A DNA stretch of 64,000 nucleotides from Hyphomicrobiales bacterium (GTDB lineage Bacteria > Pseudomonadota > Alphaproteobacteria > Rhizobiales > Beijerinckiaceae). Each line of letters starts with the position of its first letter. The first letter of the stretch is position 1. The notes under the pieces are model-generated. The model was not told the DNA's origin, did no database searches, and saw nothing but the letters and a program-made list of their open reading frames with translations. The stretch covers positions 1 through 64,000 of the forward strand of contig JAQGKD010000043.1 in assembly GCA_028290285.1 (NCBI GenBank), given 5' to 3'. A program made the translations under genes and the position numbers. Below, piece by piece: positions 47,201 to 55,506 of this stretch.

Positions 47201-50200
47201 CGCTCAGCACGACGGCTTTCGTCAATCTGTCAGCCGCTCAGATAGCGTCCCTGACGGCGACGCAAATGCGTTCGCTCGGTTCCCCGCAGATCGGCGCTTT
47301 GACGGTCGCGCAATTGCAAGCCTTGTCGACGACACAGGTGAGCGGCCTCGGCGCCGCAGGGGCGGGAGCGCTCGATACGGCTCAGGTCCGTGCGCTCTCG
47401 GCGGCTCAGGTGGCTGCGTTGAGCGCAGGCGCTGTCGCTGGACTCGCCGATACGCAGATTGCGGTCTTCACGACGACGCAACTCGCCGCGCTTCAAGCGA
47501 CGCAGATCGCGTCACTTTCGAGCGCTGGTATAAGCGGTCTCTCCACGACCCAGGTTACGGCGTTGACGACGACGCAGGCGGCGGCCCTGAAACCGGCGCA
47601 GCTCGGCCAGTTCGCGCAGACTCAGGTCGCAGCTCTCGGCACCGCGCAGGTGGGTGCTCTGACGACGACGGGGCTCGCTGGTCTGCTCGACACGCAGCTG
47701 GCCGCGCTGTCCGTCACGCAGGTCACGGCGTTGCAGGCCGCGCAGGTCGCTGCGCTCTCGCCTTCGGCCATCGATGGACTGTCCGTCGCGCAGGTCGGCG
47801 CATTGAGCGCAACGCAACTCACAGCTTTGACCACGGGACAGGTGGGCGCGCTGGCCGATACGCAGATCGCGGGGCTTTCGACCACACAGCTCGGCACGTT
47901 GCTGACCGCTCAGATGGCGGCGCTTTCGAGCACGGGCCTGAGTGGCCTTTCGAGCAACCAGGTCGCGGCTTTGTGGGCGACGCAACTGGCTGCCCTCAAG
48001 CCCGCTCAGTTGGGCGCTTTCGCGCAGTCCCAGATCGCAGCCCTGACGGTTTCACAGCTCGCGTCCGTGACGACGAGCGGACTCGCTGGCCTGAGAGATA
48101 CGCAGGTCGCGGCGCTGTCGACGGCCCAACTCACGGCGCTGAAGGCCACGCAGATTGCCGCGCTCTCAAGCGGTGGCATCAGTGGCCTATCGGTGCAACA
48201 GGTCGCTGCACTGGCGTCCACGCAACTGGTGGCACTGACTTCCGCGCAGGCCAGCGCCTTCGCCGATACGCAAGTCGCGGCTCTCTCGACCGCGCAGCTG
48301 GGAGCATTGCAGGCAACCCAGATCGCAGCCTTTTCCACGTCCGGCATCGTCGGGCTTTCTGGCACCGACATCGCCGCCCTGACCACGACGCAGGTGGGTG
48401 CATTGACCTCCGCTCAGGCGAGTGTCCTGCGCGGAGAGCAGATCGCCGCTTTCAATACGACGCAGATCGGCGCGTTGTCTGCGGCCGCGGTTAGGGGCCT
48501 GGGCGACACGCAGGTCGCGGCGCTCTCCGCGAGCCAGATCGGCGCCTTGCAGGCGAGTCAGATAGCCTCATTCTCCGCCAAGGGCATCGGCGGGCTCGAA
48601 GAGACGGACATCGCCGCGCTGACCTCGACGCAATTGGCAGCCATGACTGCCACGCAGATCGCCGCGCTCGCCGATACGCAGGTGGCCGCGCTTTCCACGA
48701 CGCAGGTGAGCGCCTTGCAGTCCACGCAGGTTGCCGCCCTTTCGAGCACGGGGCTGAGCGGGCTCACGACCGCAGGCATCGGTGCATTGACGACATCGCA
48801 GATGCGAGCGCTGACGACGGCCCAGACCGGCGCGCTCGCCGACACGCAGATCGCCGCACTGAGCGCAGCTCAGCTCGGCGTTCTGTCGGCTGCGCAGGTG
48901 GCCGGCGTTTCCACCAGCGCGCTTGCGGCCCTTTCGACGACGGCTCTCGTCGGTCTGAGCGCCACGCAGGTTCGCGGCCTCACCTCCACTCAGGTTGCCG
49001 CGCTGACGACGACGCAAGTAGCCGCGCTGGGCCCGGTCCAGCTCGGCGCCTTGTCCATCTCACAGCTGGCGGGGCTCACCAGCACACAGGGCGCGGCGCT
49101 TTCGGCCAGCCAGCTGGGGGCATTCGTCCCCTTGCAGATCTCGGGCCTGTCCACGTCCAGCATCGGCGGACTTTCGGGGGCTGATGTCGCGTCGCTGACA
49201 TCGGCGCAGTTGCAGGCGCTCACGCCCACACAGATGGGCGCGGTGACTGGCGCGCAATTCGGAGCGCTGTCGAACGGGCAGATCGGTAACTTCTGGTCCA
49301 GCCAGATCGCGGGTCTCTCGGTCACCGCGATAGGCAGCCTGACTTCCGCGGAGTTCAACGCGCTTTCGGCAGTGCAATTGCGCGGGCTGACGACAACGCA
49401 GGCGGGCGCGCTCACGACGACGCGTGTTGGCGGGGTCGACGCGACGCAGATCGCGGCCCTGAGCGCATCTGCCGTCGCTGGCTTCACGCAGACGCAGGTG
49501 TCTTCCCTGAATTCGACGCAGCTCAACGCATTCGCGAAAACGCAGATCGCGGCGCTTTCAGCTTCGGGCATCAGCGGGCTCACCGGGACCCAATTCGCCA
49601 CGATGGATCCGGCGCAATTCGGCGCGTTGACAGCGACGCAGATCGGCCAGTTGTCGAATGCGCAGGTCGGCGTCTTGCCAACGACCCAAGTGGCGTCGTT
49701 GACGACGACGCAAATTCAGGGACTGACGGCCACGCAGGTGGGTGCGATCGCTCAGACGCAACTGGCAGCACTTACGACATCGGGGCTTTCGTCGATCACG
49801 GCTACGGCCATCGCCGGCTTGAGCAGTTCGCAAATGTCCATGCTCTCGCCCGCGCAACTGGCGAGCGTGACGACGACCCAGATGGGGGCGTTGTCCACGT
49901 CTGCGATTTCCGGTCTCGACAGCACCGAGATTGCGGCGCTGACGACAGCGCAATTCGCCAGCCTGTCGGCGACTGGCATCGCAGCTCTCTCCACCGTCCA
50001 GATCACCAGCCTGACGGCGGCGCAGCTCGGACTGCTCACTCCAACTGAAATGTTCGGTCTCACTGGAAGCCAGGTCGGCGCGTTGACGCAGACGCAGGTG
50101 GGGTCGCTGACATCGACGCAGATCGGCGCGCTGTCCACGACCGGCATCGCGGGCCTGACCGGCGTCCAGATGGCAGGTCTCTCCCCTGTGCAATTCGGCG

Positions 50201-51375
50201 CGCTCGCGACCACGCAGATGGCTGCGCTGTCCGACGATGCGATCGTCGGGATGACGACGACGCAACTCGCCTCGCTCAGCACGCGGCAACTCACCAGCCT
50301 CACCTCGACGGGGATCGGGGCGTTGACGACGTCCCAGTTCAACAGCCTGAGCACGGCTCAGCTCGGCCTGCTGACATCGACTGAGATCGGCGGCCTCACG
50401 ACGACCGATGTGGCGGGCATGTCGAGCGATCAGCTGGGCGCTCTCAGTGCCGCGCAGATCCGGGCGCTGTCCTCGAACGGCGTCTCCGGCCTGAGCGCAA
50501 CGCAGATCGGCGCAATGAGCGCGGCCCAGGTCGCCGCCCTGTCTGCCGATCAGATGAGCGCGCTATCGACCAGCGCGATTTCGGGTCTCAGCACCACCGA
50601 GATCGCTGCGCTGACGCCGACGCAATTCTCCAACCTCTCGGCGGCAGCGGTCGCCGCGCTCACCACCACGCAATTCTCGGCGTTGAACGCGACGCAGATC
50701 GGATTGCTGTCGGCGACCGAACTCGGAGGCATGACATCGACTCAGGTTTCAGCGCTGACGCCGACGCAATTCTCCGCATTGACGGGCACACAAGTTGGCA
50801 CGCTTTCGAGTGTGGGCGTCGGCGGCCTGTCGACAACTCAGATCGCGGGCCTGACGAGCACGCAGGCGGCGGGGCTCGCAGCCTCGCAGTTCTCGGTGCT
50901 CACACCGGGGCAGGTGGGCGCGTTGACGACGACGCAGATCTCCGCGTTGACGCCCGCCCAAATGAGCGGGTTCCTGCGCGTCCAGCTTCGCTCGCTGACG
51001 ACGGCGCAGGTCAACGCGCTTACCACGGCGCAGATCTCGTCGCTGTCGGCTAACCAGGTGGTCAATTTCACGACGAGCGAATTGGGCGCGCTGTCGGCGA
51101 CGCAGTTCGATGCTCTATTGTCCACGCAGATCGGGGCACTTTCGACGCAGCAGCTCAACAATCTCAGCCCGGCTGTGATGTCGTCCTTCTCGGCCAATCA
51201 GATGAGCGGCCTGACGACGACGCAGATCGGTGCGCTGACGACCACCGCGCTCGGTGCTCTGACGACCACGCAGCTCGAAGCCCTGAACGGAAACCAGATC
51301 GGCGCTTTCGGTGCGACCCAGATCGCGGGCATGACGACCGACCAGATCACCGCTCTTCTGCGGGCGATTTCGTAA
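44293..51375 (+). CDS. Giant octapeptide-repeat protein
   Basis: 2360 residues, built almost only of eight-residue units with consensus [ST]-x-[TAS]-Q-[IVL]-x-[AGS]-[LM], for example TTTQVGAL, STTQLGGL, SPTQMGGV. By hand count there are 289 octads after MASIISSF, ending in LRAIS. Seven five-residue breaks occur at residues about 169, 278, 387, 496, 741, 850 and 959. I see no cysteine, very few Lys/Arg/Asp/Glu, two Trp, and prolines nearly always at octad position 2. There is no signal peptide, membrane helix, RTX nonapeptide or recognisable enzyme domain. Export by an unlinked type I system, with adhesin or surface function, is a guess. ATG 44293 is chosen over TTG 44272; its ribosome site is weak. 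It converges on rsuA with a 29-base overlap. No family recognised. Confidence 0.85.
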   Translation: MASIISSFTPAQIARLSTTALGRLDTNDIAAFSSSQAAALSATQVDSLTTTNLDAFVTTQVAAFSKAAISGLSLPQFEELARTHLDAFTTTQVGGLTTAEVNDLTTTEIQSLSPTQLSALTSTQVAALTQTSLKNLSATQLGTLTPTQLRSLSTTQLNSMELSQIIAITVSSLSTPQVAALNITEVDSLTTTQLVSLTTGQVGALSATSLNSLSTTSLHALTTTQAQSLSTSQIAGLTTTTLGNLTSAPITTLTTTQVRGLSATQLTAMSSASINLLKVSDLSPAQMGKISTTALGNLSTTQISSLTGSQVSVLTTTSLNSLSTTAIRSLSASQFGAMTGAQVAGLTSTAIDKLATSQLSSLPALQVHNLTTAQLSAMSAAEFQALDATRFSAAQMARLTATLAGNLNTTQIASLSSTQVGALSVATLNNLSTTVFQRLTAAQEASLSAAQVAGLSTTALDTLTTTQFGALSGTQVRGLTTTQLAAMSSTNLQALKVQDMSAAQITKLSAATFRNLSTGQLALLTSAQIRGLTATQIDGFTVAQIGVLSTTQLGGLTAAQAAGFDTTQLAALSPTQMGGVSTSAIAGLVDTQMAALTTAQLNALQGSQIAALTSIAIDGLSASQVSALTATQVAALLPAQMLNLAQTQIEALSTTQVSALGTTGLAGLSKTQVGELSLDHLGALKATQIAALSVAGVGGLTAEQVSALTTTQFGALTTTQLRGLTATQLTAMSPARIQALDIAILSSGQITALSTTALTNLSTTQFGALTTTQIGALSASSLDSLSTTRIQALTTAQASALGAGQISAITATTLANFTTTQLGAFTATQAHGLTQTQLTSLSAAAIHALNIPDFTPAQMAGLSTTAFGNISATQVASLSSTQVGALSTTSLESLTSTAIHGLSAIQANALTGGQIAGLTTDAIAEFTTTQLAALNSTQVRGLTATQLTAMTISDIQALNAASFSPTQIAALSTTAFVNLSAAQIASLTATQMRSLGSPQIGALTVAQLQALSTTQVSGLGAAGAGALDTAQVRALSAAQVAALSAGAVAGLADTQIAVFTTTQLAALQATQIASLSSAGISGLSTTQVTALTTTQAAALKPAQLGQFAQTQVAALGTAQVGALTTTGLAGLLDTQLAALSVTQVTALQAAQVAALSPSAIDGLSVAQVGALSATQLTALTTGQVGALADTQIAGLSTTQLGTLLTAQMAALSSTGLSGLSSNQVAALWATQLAALKPAQLGAFAQSQIAALTVSQLASVTTSGLAGLRDTQVAALSTAQLTALKATQIAALSSGGISGLSVQQVAALASTQLVALTSAQASAFADTQVAALSTAQLGALQATQIAAFSTSGIVGLSGTDIAALTTTQVGALTSAQASVLRGEQIAAFNTTQIGALSAAAVRGLGDTQVAALSASQIGALQASQIASFSAKGIGGLEETDIAALTSTQLAAMTATQIAALADTQVAALSTTQVSALQSTQVAALSSTGLSGLTTAGIGALTTSQMRALTTAQTGALADTQIAALSAAQLGVLSAAQVAGVSTSALAALSTTALVGLSATQVRGLTSTQVAALTTTQVAALGPVQLGALSISQLAGLTSTQGAALSASQLGAFVPLQISGLSTSSIGGLSGADVASLTSAQLQALTPTQMGAVTGAQFGALSNGQIGNFWSSQIAGLSVTAIGSLTSAEFNALSAVQLRGLTTTQAGALTTTRVGGVDATQIAALSASAVAGFTQTQVSSLNSTQLNAFAKTQIAALSASGISGLTGTQFATMDPAQFGALTATQIGQLSNAQVGVLPTTQVASLTTTQIQGLTATQVGAIAQTQLAALTTSGLSSITATAIAGLSSSQMSMLSPAQLASVTTTQMGALSTSAISGLDSTEIAALTTAQFASLSATGIAALSTVQITSLTAAQLGLLTPTEMFGLTGSQVGALTQTQVGSLTSTQIGALSTTGIAGLTGVQMAGLSPVQFGALATTQMAALSDDAIVGMTTTQLASLSTRQLTSLTSTGIGALTTSQFNSLSTAQLGLLTSTEIGGLTTTDVAGMSSDQLGALSAAQIRALSSNGVSGLSATQIGAMSAAQVAALSADQMSALSTSAISGLSTTEIAALTPTQFSNLSAAAVAALTTTQFSALNATQIGLLSATELGGMTSTQVSALTPTQFSALTGTQVGTLSSVGVGGLSTTQIAGLTSTQAAGLAASQFSVLTPGQVGALTTTQISALTPAQMSGFLRVQLRSLTTAQVNALTTAQISSLSANQVVNFTTSELGALSATQFDALLSTQIGALSTQQLNNLSPAVMSSFSANQMSGLTTTQIGALTTTALGALTTTQLEALNGNQIGAFGATQIAGMTTDQITALLRAIS
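45124..47166 (+). repeat. 327-base (109-residue) super-repeats within the giant gene
   Basis: Blocks of thirteen octads plus one pentad start at the pentads KVSDL (45124), DATRF (45451), KVQDM (45778), DIAIL (46513) and NIPDF (46840), with the next pentad NAASF at 47167. The third block is 245 residues long, exactly 109 + 136. An earlier block starts at TVSSL (44797). Confidence 0.75.
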
Positions 51376-52129
51376 GGGCGCCCGCGTCCGGAACGCCGGA
51401 CATGATGGCGGCCCGCTGCGTGGCGTCGAGCACGATGTAGCGGCCCGGTTCGAGATCTTCGGGCAGCCTGAGCCCGCCGATGGAGACGCGGTGCAGGGCC
51501 GTGACATGGTTCTTCACGGCGGCGAACATGCGGCGCACCTGATGATAGCGTCCTTCCGTCACCGTCAATGCGGCCTCGTGCGGCGAGATCTTTTCCAGCG
51601 TCGCCGGGAGCAGCGGCTTTTCCTCGCCATCGAGCATCAATTCGCCGGATCCGAAGATCTCCGCCTCGTCGCCACGCAGAGGGCGGTCGAGGGTGGCCAG
51701 ATAGCGCTTGGGGATGTGCCTGCGCGGCGAAATAATCTGGTGCAGAAAGGCGCCGTCGTCCGTCATCAGAAGGAGGCCGGATGTTTCCTTGTCGAGGCGT
51801 CCCACGGCGGAAATCTTGGGTTCGCGCTTCTGCCAGCGGTCGGGGAGGAGGCGATAGACCAGCGGCCCCGAATCCTTGTGCGAACAGGTAACGCCGAGCG
51901 GCTTGTTGAGCATCAGGACGACACCCGGCAGCGGATCTATGGCCTCGCCATCGAAGGTCAGGCGCGCCGCATATTCCGATGTCAGCGGCACGCGCTCGTC
52001 GATGTCGCGCACAACTTCGCCATTGAGCCGGATGCGCCCATTCCGCGCCATGATTTGCAACTCGCGGCGTGAGCCGTAGCCGAGATTGGCGAGAAGACGG
52101 TCTAGACGCAGCGCGGGGGCCTTGCTCAT
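51347..52129 (-). CDS. rsuA: 16S rRNA pseudouridine(516) synthase-type enzyme
   Basis: 260 residues. An N-terminal S4 RNA-binding domain (LRLDRLLANLGYGSRRELQI, NGRIRLNGEVVRD) precedes the pseudouridine synthase core with VLMLNKPLGVTCSHKD and the catalytic-Asp motif VGRLDKETSGLLLMTDDG, then EGRYHQVRRMFAAV. This is the RsuA/RluB/E/F family; RsuA-type is most likely (acts on U516 of 16S rRNA), but RluF-like specificity is not excluded. Start ATG 52129 overlaps the rsmC stop by ATGA. Its 3' end overlaps the giant repeat gene by 29 bases. Confidence 0.9.
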   Translation of the reverse strand: MSKAPALRLDRLLANLGYGSRRELQIMARNGRIRLNGEVVRDIDERVPLTSEYAARLTFDGEAIDPLPGVVLMLNKPLGVTCSHKDSGPLVYRLLPDRWQKREPKISAVGRLDKETSGLLLMTDDGAFLHQIISPRRHIPKRYLATLDRPLRGDEAEIFGSGELMLDGEEKPLLPATLEKISPHEAALTVTEGRYHQVRRMFAAVKNHVTALHRVSIGGLRLPEDLEPGRYIVLDATQRAAIMSGVPDAGALTKSPAEER

Positions 52130-53037
52130 TTCTGGGCCTGGTAAATCTTGTAGCCGCCAGCTTCCGCGATGAGGTTCACGCGCCGGAACAGCGGCTTCAG
52201 GATCGTCTCATAGGGCAGATGGCGGTTGGCCGTCAGCCAGCAGGTGCCGCCCGTGCGCAACATCGCCGCCGCACGCTGGATGAAGGCCTGGCCCAGGGCC
52301 TGGTTTTCCATTCCACCTTCATGGAACGGCGGGTTCATCACGATGAAATCGAGGCCGGTCAGGTCGGTGACCTTGCGCGCGTCCCCCCAGATCATTTTCA
52401 CGCGGGGATCGTCGATATTGCGCCTCGCCATGTCAATGGCGCGGCGGTCGATATCGATCAGGGTCAGCTGCGACACCTTCTGCGAGGCCAGAACGGCTCG
52501 CGCCAGCACGCCAATGCCACAGCCGAGATCCGCTCCCTTGCCGCTGAGGGGCGGCAGGCGAGACAGCAGGAGCGCGCTGCCGGGGTCGGTGCGGTTCCAA
52601 CTGAACACGCCGGGCTGCGACCAGAGGCCGTCTTCGAGCCGCTGCGGCTTGCCTTCGTCGAGTGCTGTGTCGATGGCGGTCGCGTCGCCGGGGCCGGCGG
52701 TGACGCAGATGCGGTGATGACGCCGCGCGGATTCTTCGAAGGAGCAGCCTAGGATTTCGAGATCCTGCGCGAGGCGCGAGCCGCCCTTGTCCTTGGGGGC
52801 GAGCACGACCAATCGCGCACCCGGATGGAGTGCCCGCAACGCCAGAGCGATGGTGTAGCGTCGCTCTACTGTGCCAGGGGGCGCCAGCATGGCCACGCCG
52901 TTCAGCGAGCCGGGCGCGACCTCCTCCAATCGCTGCGCGCCAGGGAACAGCGGCGAAAACTGCATGGCGCCGCTATGGGCGCCGACGAGTTCGTCCGCCG
53001 GAGCGCCATAAACATTCTCGAATTCAATCTCGACCAT
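52126..53037 (-). CDS. rsmC: RsmC-type rRNA (guanine-N2) methyltransferase
   Basis: 303 residues. Two Rossmann-like halves, as in RsmC/RlmG. The active C-terminal half has the SAM motif GADLGCGIGVLARAVLAS near residue 170, LTLIDIDRRAIDMARRNI and the substrate motif FIVMNPPFHEGG (NPPFH is diagnostic). RsmC methylates G1207 of 16S rRNA. I prefer ATG 53037 (MVEIEFENVYGAP) because GGGGCGGA lies before it; ATG 53064 would add nine residues. Coupled to rsuA by an ATGA overlap, so two rRNA modifiers are co-expressed. Confidence 0.85.
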   Translation of the reverse strand: MVEIEFENVYGAPADELVGAHSGAMQFSPLFPGAQRLEEVAPGSLNGVAMLAPPGTVERRYTIALALRALHPGARLVVLAPKDKGGSRLAQDLEILGCSFEESARRHHRICVTAGPGDATAIDTALDEGKPQRLEDGLWSQPGVFSWNRTDPGSALLLSRLPPLSGKGADLGCGIGVLARAVLASQKVSQLTLIDIDRRAIDMARRNIDDPRVKMIWGDARKVTDLTGLDFIVMNPPFHEGGMENQALGQAFIQRAAAMLRTGGTCWLTANRHLPYETILKPLFRRVNLIAEAGGYKIYQAQK

Positions 53038-53091
53038 TTCCGCCCCGTCTGCCCGGATTCGCATCAGGGGACATGATATGGCCCCTGCGGG

Positions 53092-54078
53092 TCACCGAGG
53101 CAAAGACCGCGTGCGCGTCCGCAGGCTGCGCACATAGGCCCTGAGGCCATCGCGGCAACGGCGGACCGCTCCATTCGCCTTCCGTGCCAGCTTGTACAGA
53201 CGCGGAAAGCGATAGGGTCGCTCCGCCCGGTCGAGCGCCCGGATGATTTCCGCGGGTGGTGGTGAGGGCAGGCTTTTCAGGTAGTCGCGATACCAGGACA
53301 GGTAGAACTGACGGACTTCGTCGTACCGCCCGTCCTGCAAGACTGTTGCCATAATGGATTGGGGATGCTGACGGTAGTCGATCCACACCCGGTCGGAGAA
53401 ATAGACGGGGGCTGCCAGATAGATCTTTGCCAGGAACGTCTGGTCTTCATACAGGCCGTAGATCCCCCTGAACCGATCTTCCGAAAAGCCGATTTTCTGG
53501 ACCAGGTCCCGACGAAGCATGATTTCGGACGGGCAGGGAGCGTGGGCCCGCCCCAGAGGGTAGAGCGCGAGGGCGGTGTGCGGCGGATGGCGCGGTGTAT
53601 TCCTGACGTCGCCGGTCTGGACCACCCAGTCGGGCCCGCCCGCCCAGGATTGCCAATAATTAGCCGAGCCTGTGACCATGCCGACGTCAGGGTGGTCCCG
53701 CATGATCGCGAGTTGCTCGCGAAGCTTGGCCGGCCGCCAGACGTCATCGGCATCGAGAAGTGCCAGGAACTCGCCCCTTGCATGAGCGATTCCAAGATTA
53801 CGGGATGCGCTCGCGCCTTTGTTGGCGTGCTCCTCGTGTTGAAGATAATGCACGCGACCGGGATGTTGGGCGGCGTAGGCTTCGGCAAGTTCCGCGCTGC
53901 CGTCCGTCGAGCCGTCGTCGACGAGCAGGATCTCGAAGTCCTGCAGATCCTGAGCGAACACGCTCGCCATGGTTTCCGGAAGAAACGCCCTCGAATTGTA
54001 AATTGGCACGATCACCGACACGAGGGGTGCGAGCGAAGGCTGACACACCGATGGGGAACTCTGACCCGATGTCGTCAT
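53092..54078 (-). CDS. GT2-family glycosyltransferase
   Basis: 328 residues. GT-A fold with LVSVIVPIYNSRAFLPETMA, FEILLVDDGSTDGSAELAEA and the nucleotide-sugar DxD motif FLALLDADDVWRPAKLREQL (residues about 105-125); a later IYGLYEDQTFLAKIY resembles the ED acceptor-site motif. It transfers a sugar from a nucleotide donor to an unknown acceptor in envelope polysaccharide, lipid or protein glycosylation. It stands alone, with no polysaccharide cluster around it. The basic C-terminus (RKANGAVRRCRDGLRAYVRS) may lie on the membrane surface. Confidence 0.9.
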   Translation of the reverse strand: MTTSGQSSPSVCQPSLAPLVSVIVPIYNSRAFLPETMASVFAQDLQDFEILLVDDGSTDGSAELAEAYAAQHPGRVHYLQHEEHANKGASASRNLGIAHARGEFLALLDADDVWRPAKLREQLAIMRDHPDVGMVTGSANYWQSWAGGPDWVVQTGDVRNTPRHPPHTALALYPLGRAHAPCPSEIMLRRDLVQKIGFSEDRFRGIYGLYEDQTFLAKIYLAAPVYFSDRVWIDYRQHPQSIMATVLQDGRYDEVRQFYLSWYRDYLKSLPSPPPAEIIRALDRAERPYRFPRLYKLARKANGAVRRCRDGLRAYVRSLRTRTRSLPR

Positions 54079-54272
54079 TGGCCTCGCCCCTATCCATGCC
54101 CATTCAGGAAGGATTGAAGCTTCGCATGCGCACTGGCCCGGCGTCCTCGCTGCGCAGAAAGTGGTACGGGGTCGTACAGAGACTTTGGTTCAGCTTCAGT
54201 GAGTTAGCCAGAAACTGAGAAGGCGTCGGTATACGATAGCGGCGACGGTTTTCCCGACTGAGGCAACCGCTG

Positions 54273-55376
54273 TTATCGGCTCGGGCTCTGCTGCGGTGTC
54301 GAGGCCTCGGGCCCGGCTCCTGCCTGAGCCTTTGAGGAATAGACCTTCACCACGCGACGCGTCTTCGGGGTTACCAGCACAGCATCGCCGTCTGAAACGA
54401 AGAACTGGTAGTTCTTGAAGAATGGCTTTCGGGCGATCACGGCCTCGGGCAGGGGTGTCAAGGGGATGTCCTCGGCAACATTGTCGCCTGCTCCCATGTC
54501 ATTGTCGCCCAGCGCCAGATCGGATGCGGCTCTACGCAATAGCTGGAGGATTTTGCGGTCCTCCTCGGACGTGACCCCGTTCGTGAGATCGAGCAGGGGA
54601 CTCACCGGGGGGGAGATTCCGTTGAGTGGCGCGGGCGGAGCTGGATTCACCTGCTGGGGCAAGGCCGCCACGTCGACTGGCGCCTCGGGTGGCGCAGGTG
54701 CAGACGTCGGCGGCGCCATTGTTTCCCTCGCCACCGTCTCTTCCGGGGCGGCCGGGGCTGGCGTTGGCGCGGGATCGTTGGCCTCCGTCACCTTCGCTAC
54801 AGGTTCTACCGGCGTTTGAGTCTGCGGCATAGCGGCTGCGGGCACAGCGTCTATCGCGCTCGAAACAGTCGGGGCCGCGGTAACGGGATCTTGTGAGGCT
54901 GCGGGTGCAACCAAGGCCGGCGATGTGACCTTGGTCGCGATTGCACTGCTGCGTTTCGGGCGCTCATTCCGGTCCGCGACCTTCTTCGATTTTGAAATCG
55001 TGCTCTTCGGGCGGGACGAAACGATTTGCTTCGGCCGTTTCGGTCGCACGAAAGTCTCCCATGCCTGGGCTCTTTCGCGCGGCCGACCCCATACCTCACG
55101 CTCGCGGGGGCCGCGCATCCGGGCGGCAGGTTCCTCCAGATAATAGCCGTCATCCTCCAGGTAAGCCCGTTCCCTGAAGCCGGGCCGTGCCCGATAGACA
55201 GGAGGCTCCCTGAAAACCGGGCGTTCCTCCAGGCCCAGCCAGCGCCTGCATCGGGCGTCGCACGGGAGCACCCGGTCGCCTACAACTTGTGCCTGTGCGA
55301 GGCCCGTGTTGCCGAGCAGCGTTGCGAGGAGGAAGACTCCGAACCAGGAGGATTGCCCGATAGAGGAGGGTTTCAT
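54273..55376 (-). CDS. Secreted Pro/Ala-rich protein with C-terminal DUF1236-like motif
   Basis: 367 residues. Signal peptide about residues 1-29 (WFGVFLLATLLGNTGLAQAQ). The mature N-terminus is Arg/Glu/Tyr-rich with CDARCRRWLGL, then a basic stretch (KRPKQIVSSRPKSTISKSKK), then a long disordered Ala/Pro/Val region (residues about 150-270). The C-terminal 50 residues include KNYQFFVSDGDAVLVTPKTR followed by RVVKVY, close to the DUF1236 pattern common in Hyphomicrobiales periplasmic proteins. Function unknown; probably periplasmic or wall-spanning. Confidence 0.75.
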   Translation of the reverse strand: MKPSSIGQSSWFGVFLLATLLGNTGLAQAQVVGDRVLPCDARCRRWLGLEERPVFREPPVYRARPGFRERAYLEDDGYYLEEPAARMRGPREREVWGRPRERAQAWETFVRPKRPKQIVSSRPKSTISKSKKVADRNERPKRSSAIATKVTSPALVAPAASQDPVTAAPTVSSAIDAVPAAAMPQTQTPVEPVAKVTEANDPAPTPAPAAPEETVARETMAPPTSAPAPPEAPVDVAALPQQVNPAPPAPLNGISPPVSPLLDLTNGVTSEEDRKILQLLRRAASDLALGDNDMGAGDNVAEDIPLTPLPEAVIARKPFFKNYQFFVSDGDAVLVTPKTRRVVKVYSSKAQAGAGPEASTPQQSPSR

Positions 55377-55473
55377 GGGGTCGATCCAATCGGTCAGAGA
55401 ACGTCTCGATTGCTAAAGTCCGTGAGCTTGCGGTGCGTTCCAGCCAGAGCTTCATGTTGCCGATCACGTGAAA

Positions 55474-55491
55474 GGCGGCCCGCAGGCCGCC
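55474..55491 (-). terminator. Hairpin terminator for the small Gly/Tyr-rich gene
   Basis: Read on the minus strand, GGCGGCC-TGCG-GGCCGCC is a perfect 7-base stem followed by TTT. It lies 16 bases after the stop of the 55507-55917 gene. The T tract is short. Confidence 0.5.
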
Positions 55492-55506
55492 CTCCGGTTT
55501 CGTGTG

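Noticed and set aside
44392-51197. Many antisense frames opposite the octad repeats (Arg- or Val/Cys-rich)
   Set aside because: They simply mirror the 24-base repeat in other frames; none has a ribosome site or known domain.
44293-51375. TALE-like DNA-binding repeats
   Set aside because: The octad resembles only the first helix of a TALE repeat; there is no 33-35 residue unit and no variable diresidue pair.
44293-51375. RTX toxin or beta-helix adhesin
   Set aside because: No GGxGxD nonapeptides, no signal peptide, no autotransporter or TPS domain, and no secretion genes nearby.
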